Origin: Strigamia acuminata
Taxonomy: Eukaryota > Arthropoda > Chilopoda > Geophilomorpha > Linotaeniidae
Assembly (NCBI GenBank): GCA_949358305.1
Contig: OX442321.1
Coordinates: 310,001 to 374,000, forward strand
Direction of reading: 5' to 3'
DNA: 64,000 bases
Position 1 is the stretch's first letter. Each line of letters starts with the position of its first letter. The notes under the pieces were generated by a model. That model searched no databases. It had not been told where the DNA came from and worked only from the letters and a program-made list of their open reading frames with translations. Below, in pieces: positions 36,467 through 56,299 of this stretch. The translations under genes and the position numbers were made by a program.

Positions 36467-39400
36467 ATTTTGGAATCGAATAAATGAATAAATACATAAA
36501 TAAATGAATCACATTTTTGTCGATTCGAGCGGAAGTGTCGCCAAAATCTGGAAGAAACGTCGAAAACGTTAGCGGAAACGAAAGCGAAAGTTTGGACGAA
36601 GTTTAGCGAGTTTGTACTTACGAAAGTGGAGTTTGGGATAAAAAAAACCCTGCGCGAATGAGTGTGTACAATGTCGTCGTGTTGTGTGATCTTTCTCCGG
36701 TATTGCGCACCTGTTGCAGGTGCAATCGGATGACGTCATGCAAGATGAAGCGTATTTGATGCGCTTCGCCTGGTTTGTTATATTAAAAAAAAAAATATCT
36801 ATTTTTTTTTCCTTCAAAACAGAAAATAGAAATTTGAATGCAAGTAAATGAATGGGGAGAAATGAAATCGTTGCACAACAATTTTCTCTATTTATTCGAC
36901 ACATACAGAAATGGAACAGGAAATGGAAATGAAAAATCACAAAGGACTAGGAAAATAAAGGACGAGCGAACAAAACAAACTTCTGAATTAATCCGAATCG
37001 GATTCACGAAAAGACCAGCACTTTTAACCTTAAAAACAAACAAATGTGAATCGAACGAACAAAAACAAACTCGACGCCGACGTTTCAGATTCGCGCCATC
37101 TGTAAACAAACCCAATAACTAAGATAATTGGTATCTGCCCCGCTAGATGTCACTGCCCTCCGCGAGCGAGTGAGCAATCCCGCAAATTTGAGTAAGTAAA
37201 TAACAATTTTTCAACCGGATTTGCCACCTCCATTCAAGAAGAAAACAGCACTCACTCAACAATAAAACACAAAACGAATTTGAAATGTAATTTCTCCCCA
37301 AATGCCTCAAATGCCCAAATCTCGTCTCATTGATTTGATTTGATTTAATTTAATTTAATTATTCTCCGTTGCCTCCGCAGCAATTACCTTTTCTTTTTTT
37401 CTATTTTTTTTTCTCTTTTCTCTTTTCTTTTTTCTTTTTTCGACCCCACAGCGTTCCGTGGTCCTTGTTCGGGGCTATGCGTCGAAGGGATTTCGTTTAA
37501 GCCCGTGGGCCGAGACTGAGTGAAGCTTGGCTCTTATTTCTATGATAATTTTCCATTACAGCGAACGCCTGTTAGGATGATAGGGCGATTACAAACGGAT
37601 CCGACGCCAACACGCCCCTTCCCTCATCACCCCACCACCCCACCACCACCACCAACCATCCTCATCTGTCTTTTTCTTCTCTGCTAGTGAAAGATTCGAA
37701 AACACACAAATTAATTGCCAATTTCGTCCATTATTTGATTTGACTTTGATTTATTTTTCTTTTATTTTTATTTTTCTATTTTTATTTTCTTCTCTATTGC
37801 AGTTGTGGAATTCGGCTCAGGTGTTGGTTCGACAGGTGCATCGAATCGTAAAGCGAGGGGAGTTGCGAGTGATTTACGACATGCAAAGATTTGGGATCTT
37901 GACCGTCTGGCGCCGCGTTTTATGAAGGAAACACCGACCTTTGATGTTTGTCGATGGCAAGACGCAGAGTCGACTCAACTTTCTCACTTTTTTATTCGTT
38001 TCATTTTGTCCATTTTCTTTGACGATGCTCCATCATCAACTCCATCTGTGCGTTCCCTTCTGTTGCACCTACCTCTCTTTTAAAAAAGAAGAGAAGGGTG
38101 TGGGTGGGGGTGTGAGGTCGGACGTCGCAGTGACAGATGACGGCGTTAATATGCATCATTGGCTTATTTATTCTAGTTGAGGCGTCTCCCGCCCATTTAT
38201 CTCTCGACCTGTCACCGATATGAGTCCCTTACCATATGGTATCACATGAGGTGTGAAAATAGCCCGAGGGGATCATCTCCCGCCGACCCCGAACCCAAGG
38301 CAACCCAGACTTCCGCGCTTCTCTTCTCTTCTCTTCTCCCTCGATCGCTCGCACTCGACGACGATGTTTGCACTACATTTAGTCCTTGCGTCGTGCACTC
38401 GAGCACGCGCACCATACCTCTCGTTCTCGTGGTGTCTTGCTCCATGCACCATCCCCCATCCACCCCCACATTTGCCTTCCCTTCCCTTCCCTTCCCTTCC
38501 CTTTCCCTTTCCCTCCTCTGCCGCTCGATAAATTATGAACGGCGTCTGCGCAGTGTGCATGGGATCAGTGGCAGGTGGCCGGCGACGATGTCACATTGGT
38601 TGGTGGGTTTGTGTCCTGACGTCATTACCATTTTAATGACAGCCATTGTGGAAGAGGGGGTGACGAAATGAGCAACTCTGCATCCCCTCCTTTTTCTCAT
38701 CCGATGCCCACCCCATCCATCACCCCCACCTTGTCTCACCCCCATCTGCCCCGCCTCTCTCTACCGATTCTCGTCCACATGTCTTTCCTTTCCTTTCCTT
38801 TCCTTTGCACTTTTTACGGGCTTTAACGCCACCTTGAATTTATACCTAAGAGGAAAATGTTACGGAACGGCGCGCCGGTGTCGTGCATTTCACTCGTGGT
38901 CGCGTTCGAATCGTGTCGAGTGTCGCTATAGAAACGAGACTCGACTCGACTCGACACGAGATACATTAAATTGATGCTCGCTCTTATAATAAATTTTCTT
39001 TCATATATATATATATATGTTTAAAAAAAAGAAGAAAAGTAGAAAAATAAATAAAAGACATTTGTGTTCGTACTCACATGGCTAATTATTCACACCGGTA
39101 TCGTTTCGTTTCGTTTTTCTTTTTGTTTTTCTCATTTCTTGCAAGAGATGTTCGGAGACGTTGGAGAAGGAGAGCGAGAGAGAGAGCGATGGTTGCGAAC
39201 TGCAGGGTTGCCGGCGTCTAGCGCGCGCTGGGGCCGTTTTGGGTCTGTGCTCGGATTTGCCCAGCATCCGTGATGGATCAGCTCGGATTTGCCCGGGGCT
39301 CTGAGGCGCTTACGGATGGCCACCGAGTGGCTCAGGTGAAAAGACGCGCAACGCCGTCACGAACGACACCAATCACTAATTGAAGAAATAAAAAAGGAAC

Positions 39401-41124
39401 GAACGATTTATCGGACGATAGAAAAGGCTGAAAAGGCAGAAGGGTAAATGAAACAAATGCGAATTTTAATTTAGTCGACTGGGAGGTGTCGCGTGGCGAG
39501 CGCCTCCTGCGGTGTCGGTGGTCGAATTCCCGGGGTCCGCCAACAAAAGAGACTTTCCCCATATATTCCTACCCCTGCCCCTGCGTCATCTCTCTCTCTC
39601 TCTCTCGTTCGGTTCGTAATGAAGAATTTGTATTATAATCATATGTCACATCAGTTCCAGCAAATTTAACGCCCCCGCACAACAGGCCGAGCGAGGGCTG
39701 AGGGGTGACGGGCAAAAGAGAGTGAGGGGGATTAGCGTGCCGCGAGTGGAGGACCCTCGGCCGCGGATGGCACGAGTAAACAATTCTCGTTAGGATTAGT
39801 TATAAGAACCAATCAACTGGCGACACCACTCGAACACGTCTCGTCTTCACCCTCCGCGTTGCACGCGCATCGAGATCGACCCCGAGCCACGAGCGGGCCA
39901 GAGCGGAGCAATGAGCAACGCTGAGCAACGCACAGAACAACGGATTTGCCAAGTGGCGAATGCGAGCGCCACCTGGGCTCCAAAGCAAACAAGAAATGGC
40001 GCCAAATATTCATGGAACCCTCCTTTCCCTCTCAGCCCACACATTTCGTCAAGGGTGGTCGCTGCATTTATTTGAATACCAATTACATTTGAGACCTCCG
40101 TACAATCACGCTCAAGTTGGTTTTGCAGCGCATTAGCGGGGTCGGGGGATGAAAGCGATCGGGTGGGGGGGTTTGGCCACTGTCATGGCAGGTTGTGGCC
40201 ATTAAACGGCCATCAGCTACGCCAAATTATTCCGAGGATTAAGACACACCCTCCTATTCCCATTCCCATTCCCGTGTTTGTGAATAAATATAAATATAAA
40301 AAATAAAAAATATAAAAATAAAACATTGAAAATAGATTTTGCGATTTTGCGATTTTGAAATTTTGTAGCGAGTAAATTTTTAATGATTTTCCTAATTCGT
40401 GTTTTTTTATTGCGTTATTCAATTAACTCTTTCTTTGATGTCGACACGATTGTTGAGGATTTTGCAACGATCCAAGGAGAGCAGACTTGTTGCCCCGAGT
40501 CAGTCGTGGTTTTAATCCGGGGGGCTTATCCTGCGGGATTAAGGAGCGCCTTCCTCCGTTACCATGACTCGACACGAATTGACTCCACGTGCACCCCGTC
40601 CTACTCCGCGCCTCCGAGTTAGTCCGCCAATCACTCGCCTTTTTATCTTTCTCTTTTTCTTTTCCGACTCGGAATGAATCCGAGTCCGAACACGCTGCCC
40701 GCTCGTCAGTGTCCGAAAAGGGGCGAAACGATAGAAACGCTACAAAGTGGGCTTGACTCAGCCTCTCCTCTCCGCTGTATCTGTCCTCTGATTGCGCGAC
40801 GACGTGTGTGACGTCACGCAACCCCGCACACAACGGTGGGCGGAGCCTGCGCTTGTGTCGGGTCACGGGGCAGCGCTCGAGAGAGAGAGAGAGAGAGGCA
40901 CAGACAGAGTCGGTCGAATTCGAAGCTATGATCGAAGCGGTGATGGACGCTTAAAAAGCCACGTCCAAACTTGAATTGGTTGTTGCGAACACGAGGGAAA
41001 TTAACTGCATCTACGGAACTCAATAATCAATTGCAGCCGATTTGTTTATTTCTTATTCAGTTTAGTTGTTGAATTTTTGCCCCGTTTTCGAGGGCCCGTC
41101 GTCGTAATCGCGCCTAATTGATAG
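36467..41124. other. non-coding region upstream of Pitx
   Basis: This 4.7-kb stretch lies between the divergent synaptotagmin and Pitx genes. A minus-strand donor (GTAAGTAC, about 36625-36632) probably belongs to a synaptotagmin 5' UTR exon. Two long pyrimidine tracts ending CCCACAG (37451) and ATTGCAG (37801) look like plus-strand acceptors and may mark Pitx 5' exons. Perfect CRE octamers lie at 36731, 38617 and 40809, and a CTCF-like AGATGGCGC on the minus strand at 37093-37101. A GA run occurs near 40878-40896 just upstream of Pitx. No coding gene is supported. Confidence 0.5.
38475..38514. repeat. CCCTT simple repeat
   Basis: Tandem CCTTCCCTTC-type units in a pyrimidine-rich stretch. It explains a nearby open frame rich in Ser, Phe and Pro. 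Confidence 0.85.
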
Positions 41125-47560
<6,436 letters not shown>

Positions 47561-48752
47561 TCTAATTCATTACACGTCAACAATGAATGATGAAAGGAAA
47601 TGAATGAAAGAAACTATGTTAATTGATAATTGTTAAGGCGAGGTCACTTTTTTCCGTTTCGGTTTTCTTTCCCCTGCAACTGCAATTCTGCAATTCTGCA
47701 ATTCTGCAAGTGAACGAGATGAGGGGGTCAATGTATATGGACATTCCTTGTGCGTCGAGATTCTAGTGCCATCAGCGACAACAATTTAGAACTCAAAGTG
47801 ACTCAATTTCGTACGTAGCCAACCGTTTGATTTTTTGTTTACTGAAAAACCCATTCCATTATAATCTGTTTTCACTGAATTTGAATTTGAATTTGAATTT
47901 GAACTTACAAGTTAATGAAATTGAAATTAATTTCGACTTTATTTTTCAATGTCCATTGTATGTTGAGTAATAAACGAAGGATACGATACCAAAGCAATGA
48001 TTTGTCGCTTATGAATGAATTGAACGTGTCTAGAAAAATGTCAGGTGGAAATAACAGAGTATCGCATTACGTGCACCCACGCTGTTTAGATTGGCTTAAT
48101 ATTCCCCTCGGCGAGCCCAGTAACGAGATAACCGCAATTGTATGCACGGGACGAGGGACGGGGGACGGGGGAACCAAAGCAGCGTTTATCCCCTAATTTC
48201 CCGCTGCACCGGGATCCGTTCCCCGTGGACCCCACTTGCGCCCTCATCGTCCTCATCGCCCTCAACGCCTCGCCACCCCCTCCCATCTCTCGTGATGATG
48301 AAACGAACGACATATTACACGTGTTAAATATTTCATAATGGAATCCATTTATCACTCGCTCCGCCATATTGGAAAAAATTGGATGGGGAATTGGAATGAT
48401 GTCACAGTGGGGGGGAGAAACAGAAAGAAAGAAAGACCCTTATTACATGAATTAGGGTTATTGTTATTATTGTGGCCTTTGTCATTGACGTCACCGAATG
48501 CTGCTGCGTCTCTCACGTCTCTCACTCTCGTCTCTCTCGTCTCTTTTCACGTGGATTGGGTGAGTCGAGTTTTAAATTATTTATATAATAATTCTACTAT
48601 TTGATTAAAAATAATTTTGATTTCGGACCAATTACGCGCGTTCTAATCCGCGATTGCAATTGCAAATACCATAATGCGTTTATCCAATTTTTGGCGAAAA
48701 TAATCCTCGGAACCAATTAGCACATCCCCTAGCGCGCATGCGGCACGAAAAC

Positions 48753-48766
48753 GTTGCCGAGGCAAC
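48753..48766. promoter_or_regulatory. perfect X-box palindrome GTTGCCGAGGCAAC
   Basis: Fits the RFX consensus GTNRCC-N2-RGYAAC at every position. It lies next to GCGCATGCG (NRF1-like, about 48734-48742), giving a compact pair of palindromes. Confidence 0.55.
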
Positions 48767-51053
48767 GAGCAAACCGCAATTGAATTTACTCGGGCGGCCA
48801 TATTGATGAACGAGGAAATTTTTCTGTCACAAAGTCGTCTCGTGGACCCTTGGGAGCACGACCGACGCACGTGTCCCCAACAACCTCCCACCCCCCTCCT
48901 TCACCCTTTAATCCCCTTAGAAGTTTCCATCCGAGACGTCCATCTGATAAGAAACGCCGCGTCCATCTGTTCGTCCTTAATATCGATTGGTCACTTCCGC
49001 CTCGTCTCCCCCTATCGCTTGCCGTGTTAATCAATCGCAAATAAACTCGGATCGGCTTGACTGCATCACTTGCTTTGCAGACAACTTCCCATTGCGCCTC
49101 CAATCACAATCACAATCACCAATCACCCTCCGAGGCTCCGAGCACAAATTGCCAAATCTGTGCCTGCCATTCATTCATTCATGTTGGAAAATCCAAAAAA
49201 CACTTCTGCACCTTTTATGTGTATTTAACTTATAATGTTTATGATTTAAGCAGGAAAGCGCCATTTCGGGCGGTCGATTGTGAAATATTTGCAAACAAGT
49301 GGTGTATGAAGTGCATGCGCTGTCAACTCGGGATATAATGACGTGTAATTTGGAGTCGGGGAGGTGAGTCGATGGTAAACGTTCCCGATCGGCCGAACTG
49401 ACAGTCCGTGACGTGATAGGCCGTCGGATGACGTATCTGCACGCGCATGGTTTCCCTTCAATTATTAGCCGACTTAATTTCATGTTTAAAAAAAGAGTCG
49501 CGAGACTAACTGAGCGGAGGTGGTGTGCTTTGATAGGGGGGGTCCACGGGGGCCCGCCAAATGGAGACAGATTTGAAGGGAACGCCAGTTTATTAGTCTA
49601 AATAAATGAGCTGAGTGAGCAAAACGCACGCGTCCAAATAATGATGGCGGCACCCCCTCTGGGCGCGTAATGAAACAGCCAAATATTTAGTTTTAGTCTC
49701 GTGGGGACACGACTCGACTCGCCTCGATTCGACTCGACTCGACTCCAATTTTCGCGCGTTTTCAAAGTAAACGCGGAAGATACGCCAAAAGGATTCATTA
49801 GGAATTGACAGCGGGCGTTAATTAAAGGAGAAAATCAGTCATTTGGTGTGTTTTTTTCTTTGCTCCCCAGGGGGCCGTGGGGGTTTGATAGATGTGCAGT
49901 CGCATGTGCCACCGGTCTTCCGCCAGGTCTTGAGGCGGGGGGTCTCCGTGTCGCCGCAGGAGGGTGGGGCAAGGAGGGTGGCGAGATGGCGACCCACGTG
50001 CGAGGTGGGAATAGTCAATAAAGCCATTTGGCCTCGGACGAATAATGAGAAGAATCTCTGGGCTGGGCGCTTGAGCTCCTGTTTATTACAGGCTTCTTAC
50101 ACTTAATCCTCGAGGAAATGGGGCCAATGGAAGACGGAGGGAGTTGTGGGAGTCGGCCACCACTTATCCCTCGGATTGGACCCCACTTCCGGAGCCCGGG
50201 AAATTTTACCTAATTGGATCAAGACACTTTGCACTAACGCAGCATCACCATTCGAACAATTCAAGTGTTTCTTTCTTTCTTTTCTTTCTATAATTTCTAT
50301 TTTCTACGGAGTATTCTAATGCAAATTGCAAAGAGAATGTTCAAAGAGAATAGAAATAAATGGTAGTCCTGTTCCGTGCTTCGTGTTATAGGAGTTGGAG
50401 AAAGACAGGAGCGAGGGGTTTGGTGACAAACGGAACCAAGTGGCGTTGGTGGCCATTTGTTAGCAGACGTCGAGGGGACTTTAAGCCGTTACGAGCATTC
50501 GTGACGAACGGTCGCCGCCCCACCGTCTCCTCATCGATCACGCGCGACCTGCCAACCAACTCCTCCCTCTGCGTCTTCTTTCGTTTCTTCTTTCGTTTCT
50601 TTTTTCGTTTCTGTTTCTTATTCGTTTTATATATTCGGGGAGAAAAGGAATTATATTCGGACATCGTTGAAAACGCACACGCACCTGGGACGTGGCTGTC
50701 ACGTGACCCAAGCCATGTTATCGAAGGATTAAACGAGCAAGAAGACTCAATTTTCCGAGCCAGCGGCTTGAGAAAACAGAAACGTTCGTGGGCATGCGCG
50801 ATAAGGGGTCGCAAGCCAAGAGGGACGTCGAGGGACCCGAGCGGGTCCGTCAACTCAGAGACGAGTTTATCAGTTGAAGCACACATTAATTGGTTTCTTT
50901 TATTTCTTCAGGGGGCACTGCGTTTCAACTTTCAAGGGAAACGAACGAAAAAAGAAAGAAAAGAAAAAAAGAGAAGAAATTGTTTTCGACAAAAATTTCA
51001 AACATGATCAGCTGATTCAGCAAGATGGCGGCCCGGGAAGCGAAGGGCGAAGT

Positions 51054-51067
51054 GGGGGGGGGGGGGG
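51054..51067 (+). repeat. run of 14 G
   Basis: Uninterrupted G14, next to a YY1-like AAGATGGCGGCC (about 51022-51033). Long G runs can form G-quadruplex and are prone to sequencing length error. Confidence 0.9.
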
Positions 51068-51227
51068 TGTTTACACCGGGTCGCATCTCTTGACGAGAAA
51101 ATTATGCAGTGACGTCCGTTCCAAAACACATTTTATGGTAATTCCGTGTCTATTTAAATCCACGTGGGCGTCTGATCTGTTTCCTCATCCTCCCCCCGCT
51201 ACTTTTGTCGTAAATGGAGCTGTTGTG

Positions 51228-51237
51228 CGCATGCGCC
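51228..51237. promoter_or_regulatory. NRF1-type palindrome
   Basis: Perfect GCGCATGCGC in the Pitx-ZMIZ interval. It may mark a promoter or CpG-rich regulatory patch. Confidence 0.45.
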
Positions 51238-51510
51238 CGCTTCCGGTCGTGCAAACTCGGGTGTCCGTCCCTGGAATTTCAAACAGCTTGATTAACTTAA
51301 CGCTGAAACGCACAAACAAAAACAGCGAAAAGTAAAAGAAAAAGAAAAAAAATTCCAAACGTTAGAAAATGTTGGAAAAATGTCGTTTCTTTTCCTTCTT
51401 TTATTTTCCCCTAAAATTATTCACCTTTTTTTCTCGTTGCAACGTGAAAAATGTCTCGCAAAGAGATGAAATTTTGTCGGTGGCAAAGGGGGCGGAGAAA
51501 TGGTAGCTGC

Positions 51511-51524
51511 GTTGCCATAACAAC
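51511..51524. promoter_or_regulatory. X-box-like site
   Basis: GTTGCCATAACAAC, one base from the RFX consensus right half. Confidence 0.4.
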
Positions 51525-52500
51525 CCCATTCACAGCGCTCGAGAGCCGATCGATTGCGCACGCGCACCGTTCCCACCTCGTTAGGACGCCCGAATTTGCG
51601 CTGCACGAGTTGCACGTCGTTCTGCCGAGGACGCGCCGATGTGGATGTGGACGGAGTTTCTCGGATGAACTCTTCATGGTTCATCAACATATTAATGCCC
51701 GGGGGTCCCGGGGTTGTCGCGCGTGCGTCGCCCACGGAACCCATGGAGGAACGCGCGTCTGGGCTTAAGAAAGGGAAGGGCAGGGGGGACGTGGAGCAAA
51801 GAAAACGGGGGTGTGCTGCATTTTCTTCACCTCATTAAGAAAACACTTGGTAGTTACTAAAAACAAAATTCCCTTCCCAGCTGTTTTTTTTTCTTTTTAT
51901 TTTTTATATATATATAAATTTATTTTAATTTTATTTTTTTTTCTTCGAATAGAGTAGAATATATAATAAAAAAGTTGAGCGCTTTTTGGTTGATTTCGAG
52001 TTGAGCTGCTGCGAGTTGGTTGGAAAACAAATATAGGAAAGTGGTGGCGAGTAAATCCTAGAAGGGAGACGAGTTTTAAAGTGAGTTGCTTTCTTTCTTT
52101 CTTTCTTTCTTTCTCAATAAGGTGAGTTTGTTTAATTCTGTTTGTGCCAGGCAGTTGCAGACTAATCAGAGAGAGGAGACGCCCCTTTTCACAATTTATA
52201 CCCTCGACTAAATCCCACCGCCCCCTCCATTTACGAGATTGATTCTGTAAACGTGAAGAGGTGCCTCAGAATTTTCTCACGGATCAATAAAGTCCACCGG
52301 ATTGCTTTATAAAACAAGAGCCCAGCCGCCATCTTGCATCTTTATTTTACTGCCCTTGTTTTCGCAACACTCCTTCTCTCCTTTCGTCAAACTTCGAAAA
52401 TACAATTCCACAATTCGTACCATTTTTTTCCTCATTTACGTCGTTTTCTTTTAACTAAAATTTTTAGAAAACAACTCAAAATTCGTCGACGATGATGTTG

Positions 52501-52502
<2 letters not shown>

Positions 52503-52535
<33 letters not shown>
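52503..52535. repeat. run of 33 T
   Basis: Uninterrupted T33. It could be the poly(A) end of an old retroposed sequence on the minus strand, but no matching element body or target duplication is obvious. Confidence 0.9.
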
Positions 52536-52536
<1 letters not shown>

Positions 52537-55063
52537 TGTCGTGTTTTTTTTTTGCTAGTCGGAAATCGATCGATGTCTTTCTTATTTAGGAAACGAGGGG
52601 GAATTCTGAGTTTAGAATGGGCGTGGCCAACACGGTTTGAGCATCTTGTTATTACTAGCGAGGCGTCATCGAACCCCAGACTCATCCAATCATCGTTTGT
52701 CGTTGTTATTTTATAAACCAGATAATAAAAATTGTTCTTAATTGTATAAAAAACGCAGGAAGATAAATTTTCACATTTCCCGCAACTTAAATATCGATAT
52801 TCTTATCGATAGTAATTCAAAATTACGAATATTAACGCAGTATGTTCGTGTAAGTTGGCGGAACCGCCACCGGATGTCGCCACCTACTCGAGCGAGTATT
52901 AAAGATGGCCAGTGTAATTGTTTGAGTTATCGGGTCGTTTGAAAGAGAAGTAGGAAATATCTACAAAATACGCGAGACACTGCTCGAATGCCATTAAAGG
53001 ATGAGTGAAAACAAGTTTCCAGCCACAGTTTCTGACAAGGTACGTGAAAATTCCTCATTTTATTCGCCGATAAAATAGTTTCGTTTTCAGCGGGAAATAC
53101 GATTAGCGATTGCGTAACTCGGTTTAAAATAAGTTAATAAAGAAAGAGTAGGTAAATCCAGACGAGCTTATCGTGTTCGTTTTTGTTTTGGTAGAAAGTC
53201 ACATCCCCCGAAGTTAAAAATAAAACTGCAAATAAATAAGAGTTTCCAGTTTCGAAATTCAAGAATAAAAGCGAAACCTCACTGAACCTCGACTGAACTT
53301 TAATATGACACAACTTTTAACTATCTGTATCTGGAACACTCTGAAGTCCATTTAAAAATGCAAATATATATATATTTATATATAATACATTTAAACTTTT
53401 AATGAAAATTGTTAGTTTTTTTTCTATACCAGTGATGTTTAATTTTTTTTCCCCTGAGAGCTAAAAATGCACGTATTTAGAGCTCAACCTTTTTCTTCTT
53501 CTGAACTTCATGTATATTTATAAGAGTTACCAGTACCACGCATATCAGAGCGAGTCAGGTTTTGGCACAGAATGTGGCACTACCTGGTGGTGAAATTTGA
53601 AGTCGGAGCGCTCCATTAGAGTTAAGGTGACGGCCTGACGGGTCCAACAAGCGTGGCAGCGATTCGATTTCGAATCTTTCAGCTATTTTTGGGATTCGGT
53701 TTGGGATTCAAAAGATTCACACAGACTTGCAACGAAAAGTTTCAGAAAAGAAAGACAAAAGAAACAACAAATGGCAATAAAATGAATGAAAGCGCGACTT
53801 GGAATATGAGCAACTTCACTCTTCGTTGAGAATGCCGAAGAATTGTCCAGCACGACGGTACCAACTGCCAATAGACACCGCCAGACCGCCGCGAGGAATC
53901 TGAATGGTTGATTGCAATGTAAAGAGCATTCTGGCGCAGTTTCAAGACGACGTTTGTTTGTTTTCGGCGAAGCCGTGAGGGAGGCTAAGGCGGCAGCGTC
54001 ACTGTCGCAATCCTTTGCCAGGAATCAGACGCACGTGCAGCCGTCATCTAATTGCAGAAGGAAAGGAAGCCGGCCTCGCTCGAAGCGGCTTTTGCTCGCG
54101 AGAAGTAACAATTGCTTGTTTTGCTTGTTTTGGCGGACACATCTTCATATACTTTTGCATTCGACGTTGCAATTCCTCGGCATTGTTTTCTTTTTGCTCA
54201 AACCAGCCCAAAGTTCGCCAGAAGCCGTCACTAGGTGTCCTCGGAGCCAATTTGCCTATAATTTGTCTATAATTTGCACGAAAGGCAAGAAACACGCTCA
54301 ATCGATCAAGCTAGCGACTCCGCGGACTAGTCGCATTCTGCCATTGATCCGCGATTATTCCACCTGAGTTTAAGCTCATCTTAAGTTAACTTAACTTAAC
54401 TAGACTGTTAAGGGGCACCCAACCATTCCATCGGCGCACTACAGTAGTATTTGTTTGTAGAAATTGGTGTTGGTCGTTAGTGATGGTTTGAATTTTGGCT
54501 CAATTTTGTTGGTTGCATAGGAGTGAGTAATGGAGCGTCGTTTCGTTTCGTTGTCGTTGTCGGTTGCTTTTTATTGATCGTATTCTCCATCTATTATTAA
54601 TCGAGTGGGGAACTGGAGGCGCCTCGGGCAAGGGCAGAAAAAGGCGCACACCTCAACGCTGCAAAAGGCTGCCGAGTGATTGCAACATACTGTACGTCAA
54701 TGAGGAATTCTGGGAATGAATGCACGAAATGAATCGAACCAGGCTCGAGCTCGCCGTCAACACTATTGATTTGTGTCCACGATAATTAAAGCGGGCGCTC
54801 GTGTACGATGCACCATCTAGCGACGTGCCGCGCAAACAATTTTAAACAGTTTTCAAACGCATCCAATTTGTTTCCGTCTTTTTTTTTATTTTATTTTATT
54901 TGATTTTGATTTTGACTTTTTTTTAAATTTTAAATTTATTTTGGAAATCGATTTTTTTATTTTTTATTTTTTATTTTCCAAATCGATTTTCACGGTTTTT
55001 ATTTGGAGTGGTGATTTGGAGCAGCGCGTTATTAGCGTTGCGCCAGAGCGTCGCGGATGCTGC

Positions 55064-55077
55064 GTTGCCATGGCGAC
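55064..55077. promoter_or_regulatory. X-box-like site
   Basis: GTTGCCATGGCGAC, one base from the ideal GTTGCCATGGCAAC. Confidence 0.45.
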
Positions 55078-56198
55078 GGCAGGAGAGTGATGGGATGCCG
55101 TCGGGGTGAAGGAGCATAAATAACTAGCGCGTTGGCGCCCCGTGTTTCTTCATTTGGTCGCCAGCGGGCGACAACCCCAGGCCGCAAACCGAGCGAGTCA
55201 GTGACGCGAGGTGCACGTGGCCTCGATTTCACCCTGCAACTCGCAACAAGCGAACGAAACGAAACGAAACGAAACGAACGATACGATCGATGATTCGGGA
55301 CACGTGATCTGAATGTCCACACACAAAAAAGAGAAAGAAAGAAAGAAATCTCTCCTCGCTTCTCTTCTCTTCTTTCTCTTCCTAATGTTATTTTTCCTCC
55401 TCCTCCTCCTTTCCATTTCCGCTCGTGGAAATTTCTGGCGAGTAATTTATTTTTCTGTCACTACCCGGCGCTGGCGTTAGTTAAAGCCGCAAACAGCCGA
55501 GTAAAAGACGTCCTCGAAAATAAGCCCAAAGGCCAATCGCACAAACGACAAAGCAACGAGGGGGGTACTCGAACCTCGACTGGAACAGAGATGATGAAGG
55601 GGGAATTGTGAGCACGTGACTCCAAACAAGAACACCAGATGGCAAAAGAAAAAAAGAAAAATTAAAAAGAAAAAAATTAAACAGAAATATTTTTCAAAGA
55701 AAAAAGAGAAAAAGAAAATGTTCTGGCGAAGATTGAGATTTAGCGAATATATTTGACCGTGGGCGAGGTCCGTGAAGGAAGAAAAGGTTAGGAAATGGAT
55801 CGATAGAGTGAGCCAATCTGGTTGGTTGGCGTCACCTGAAATCAATCAAATAAAAGCCTTTCACGGTGACATCATCGCATATCGATTTCGTTTCGTTTCG
55901 TCTCATGTTTGATTTTTCCCTTTTATTCATTCTTTCTTTCTTTCCTTTTCCTTTCGATTTGACTATTCCGAAATGAAATACATAAAGTGTCCCTTATTGC
56001 CACACCCAGAGCAGAGCAGAGCAGAGTGTAGGGGGTGTATGGGGTGCATGGGGGAAATGGGAAGTGGGAAGAGAAGAAGAGAAGAGAAGAGAGGACGCAA
56101 CACGTGATGAATGTGCACGGCCGAAACGGGTTTGGTAATTCAGTCACGAGATGGCGCTGACTCGCGAGTTGTCATTCTTTCTTTTTTTCTTTCTTCTC

Positions 56199-56225
56199 GT
56201 TCGTTCGTTCGTTCGTTCGTTCGTT
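56199..56225. repeat. (CGTT)n tandem repeat
   Basis: About six to seven TTCG units in a row, just upstream of the GC-rich patch at 56.3 kb. Confidence 0.85.
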
Positions 56226-56299
56226 TACTCGTTTCTCGCACAGGCGCACCAAGGACGAACGATCGGTTAGCGCTTCCAGGAGACCAGAAATGAGCTGCT

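Larger units (their letters stand above)
47561..56299. other. Pitx 3' region and long non-coding interval
   Basis: No convincing gene in 8.7 kb. The first few hundred bases should be the Pitx 3' UTR (a TTTGAA repeat lies near 47880-47900). Further on are X-box-like palindromes, an NRF1 palindrome, a CRE octamer, a run of 14 G, a run of 33 T, and GAAAC and CGTT tandem repeats. Open frames are short, carry low-complexity residues and overlap on both strands. One minus-strand frame at 54044-54301 is less clearly an artefact and is discussed in the findings. Confidence 0.55.

Noticed and set aside
38177-38671. Several overlapping open frames of 75-164 residues
   Set aside because: They overlap on both strands, follow CT/CCCTT repeats and have biased composition. 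No splice structure or domain supports them.
39001-39020. TATATATA run as a TATA box for Pitx
   Set aside because: It is a simple TA repeat about 2 kb upstream of the coding start, without other promoter evidence.
50360-51007. 215-residue open frame in the Pitx-ZMIZ interval
   Set aside because: It contains a Phe/Arg run from a TTTCGTTTC repeat, has no domain, and the opposite strand is also open. Likely chance.
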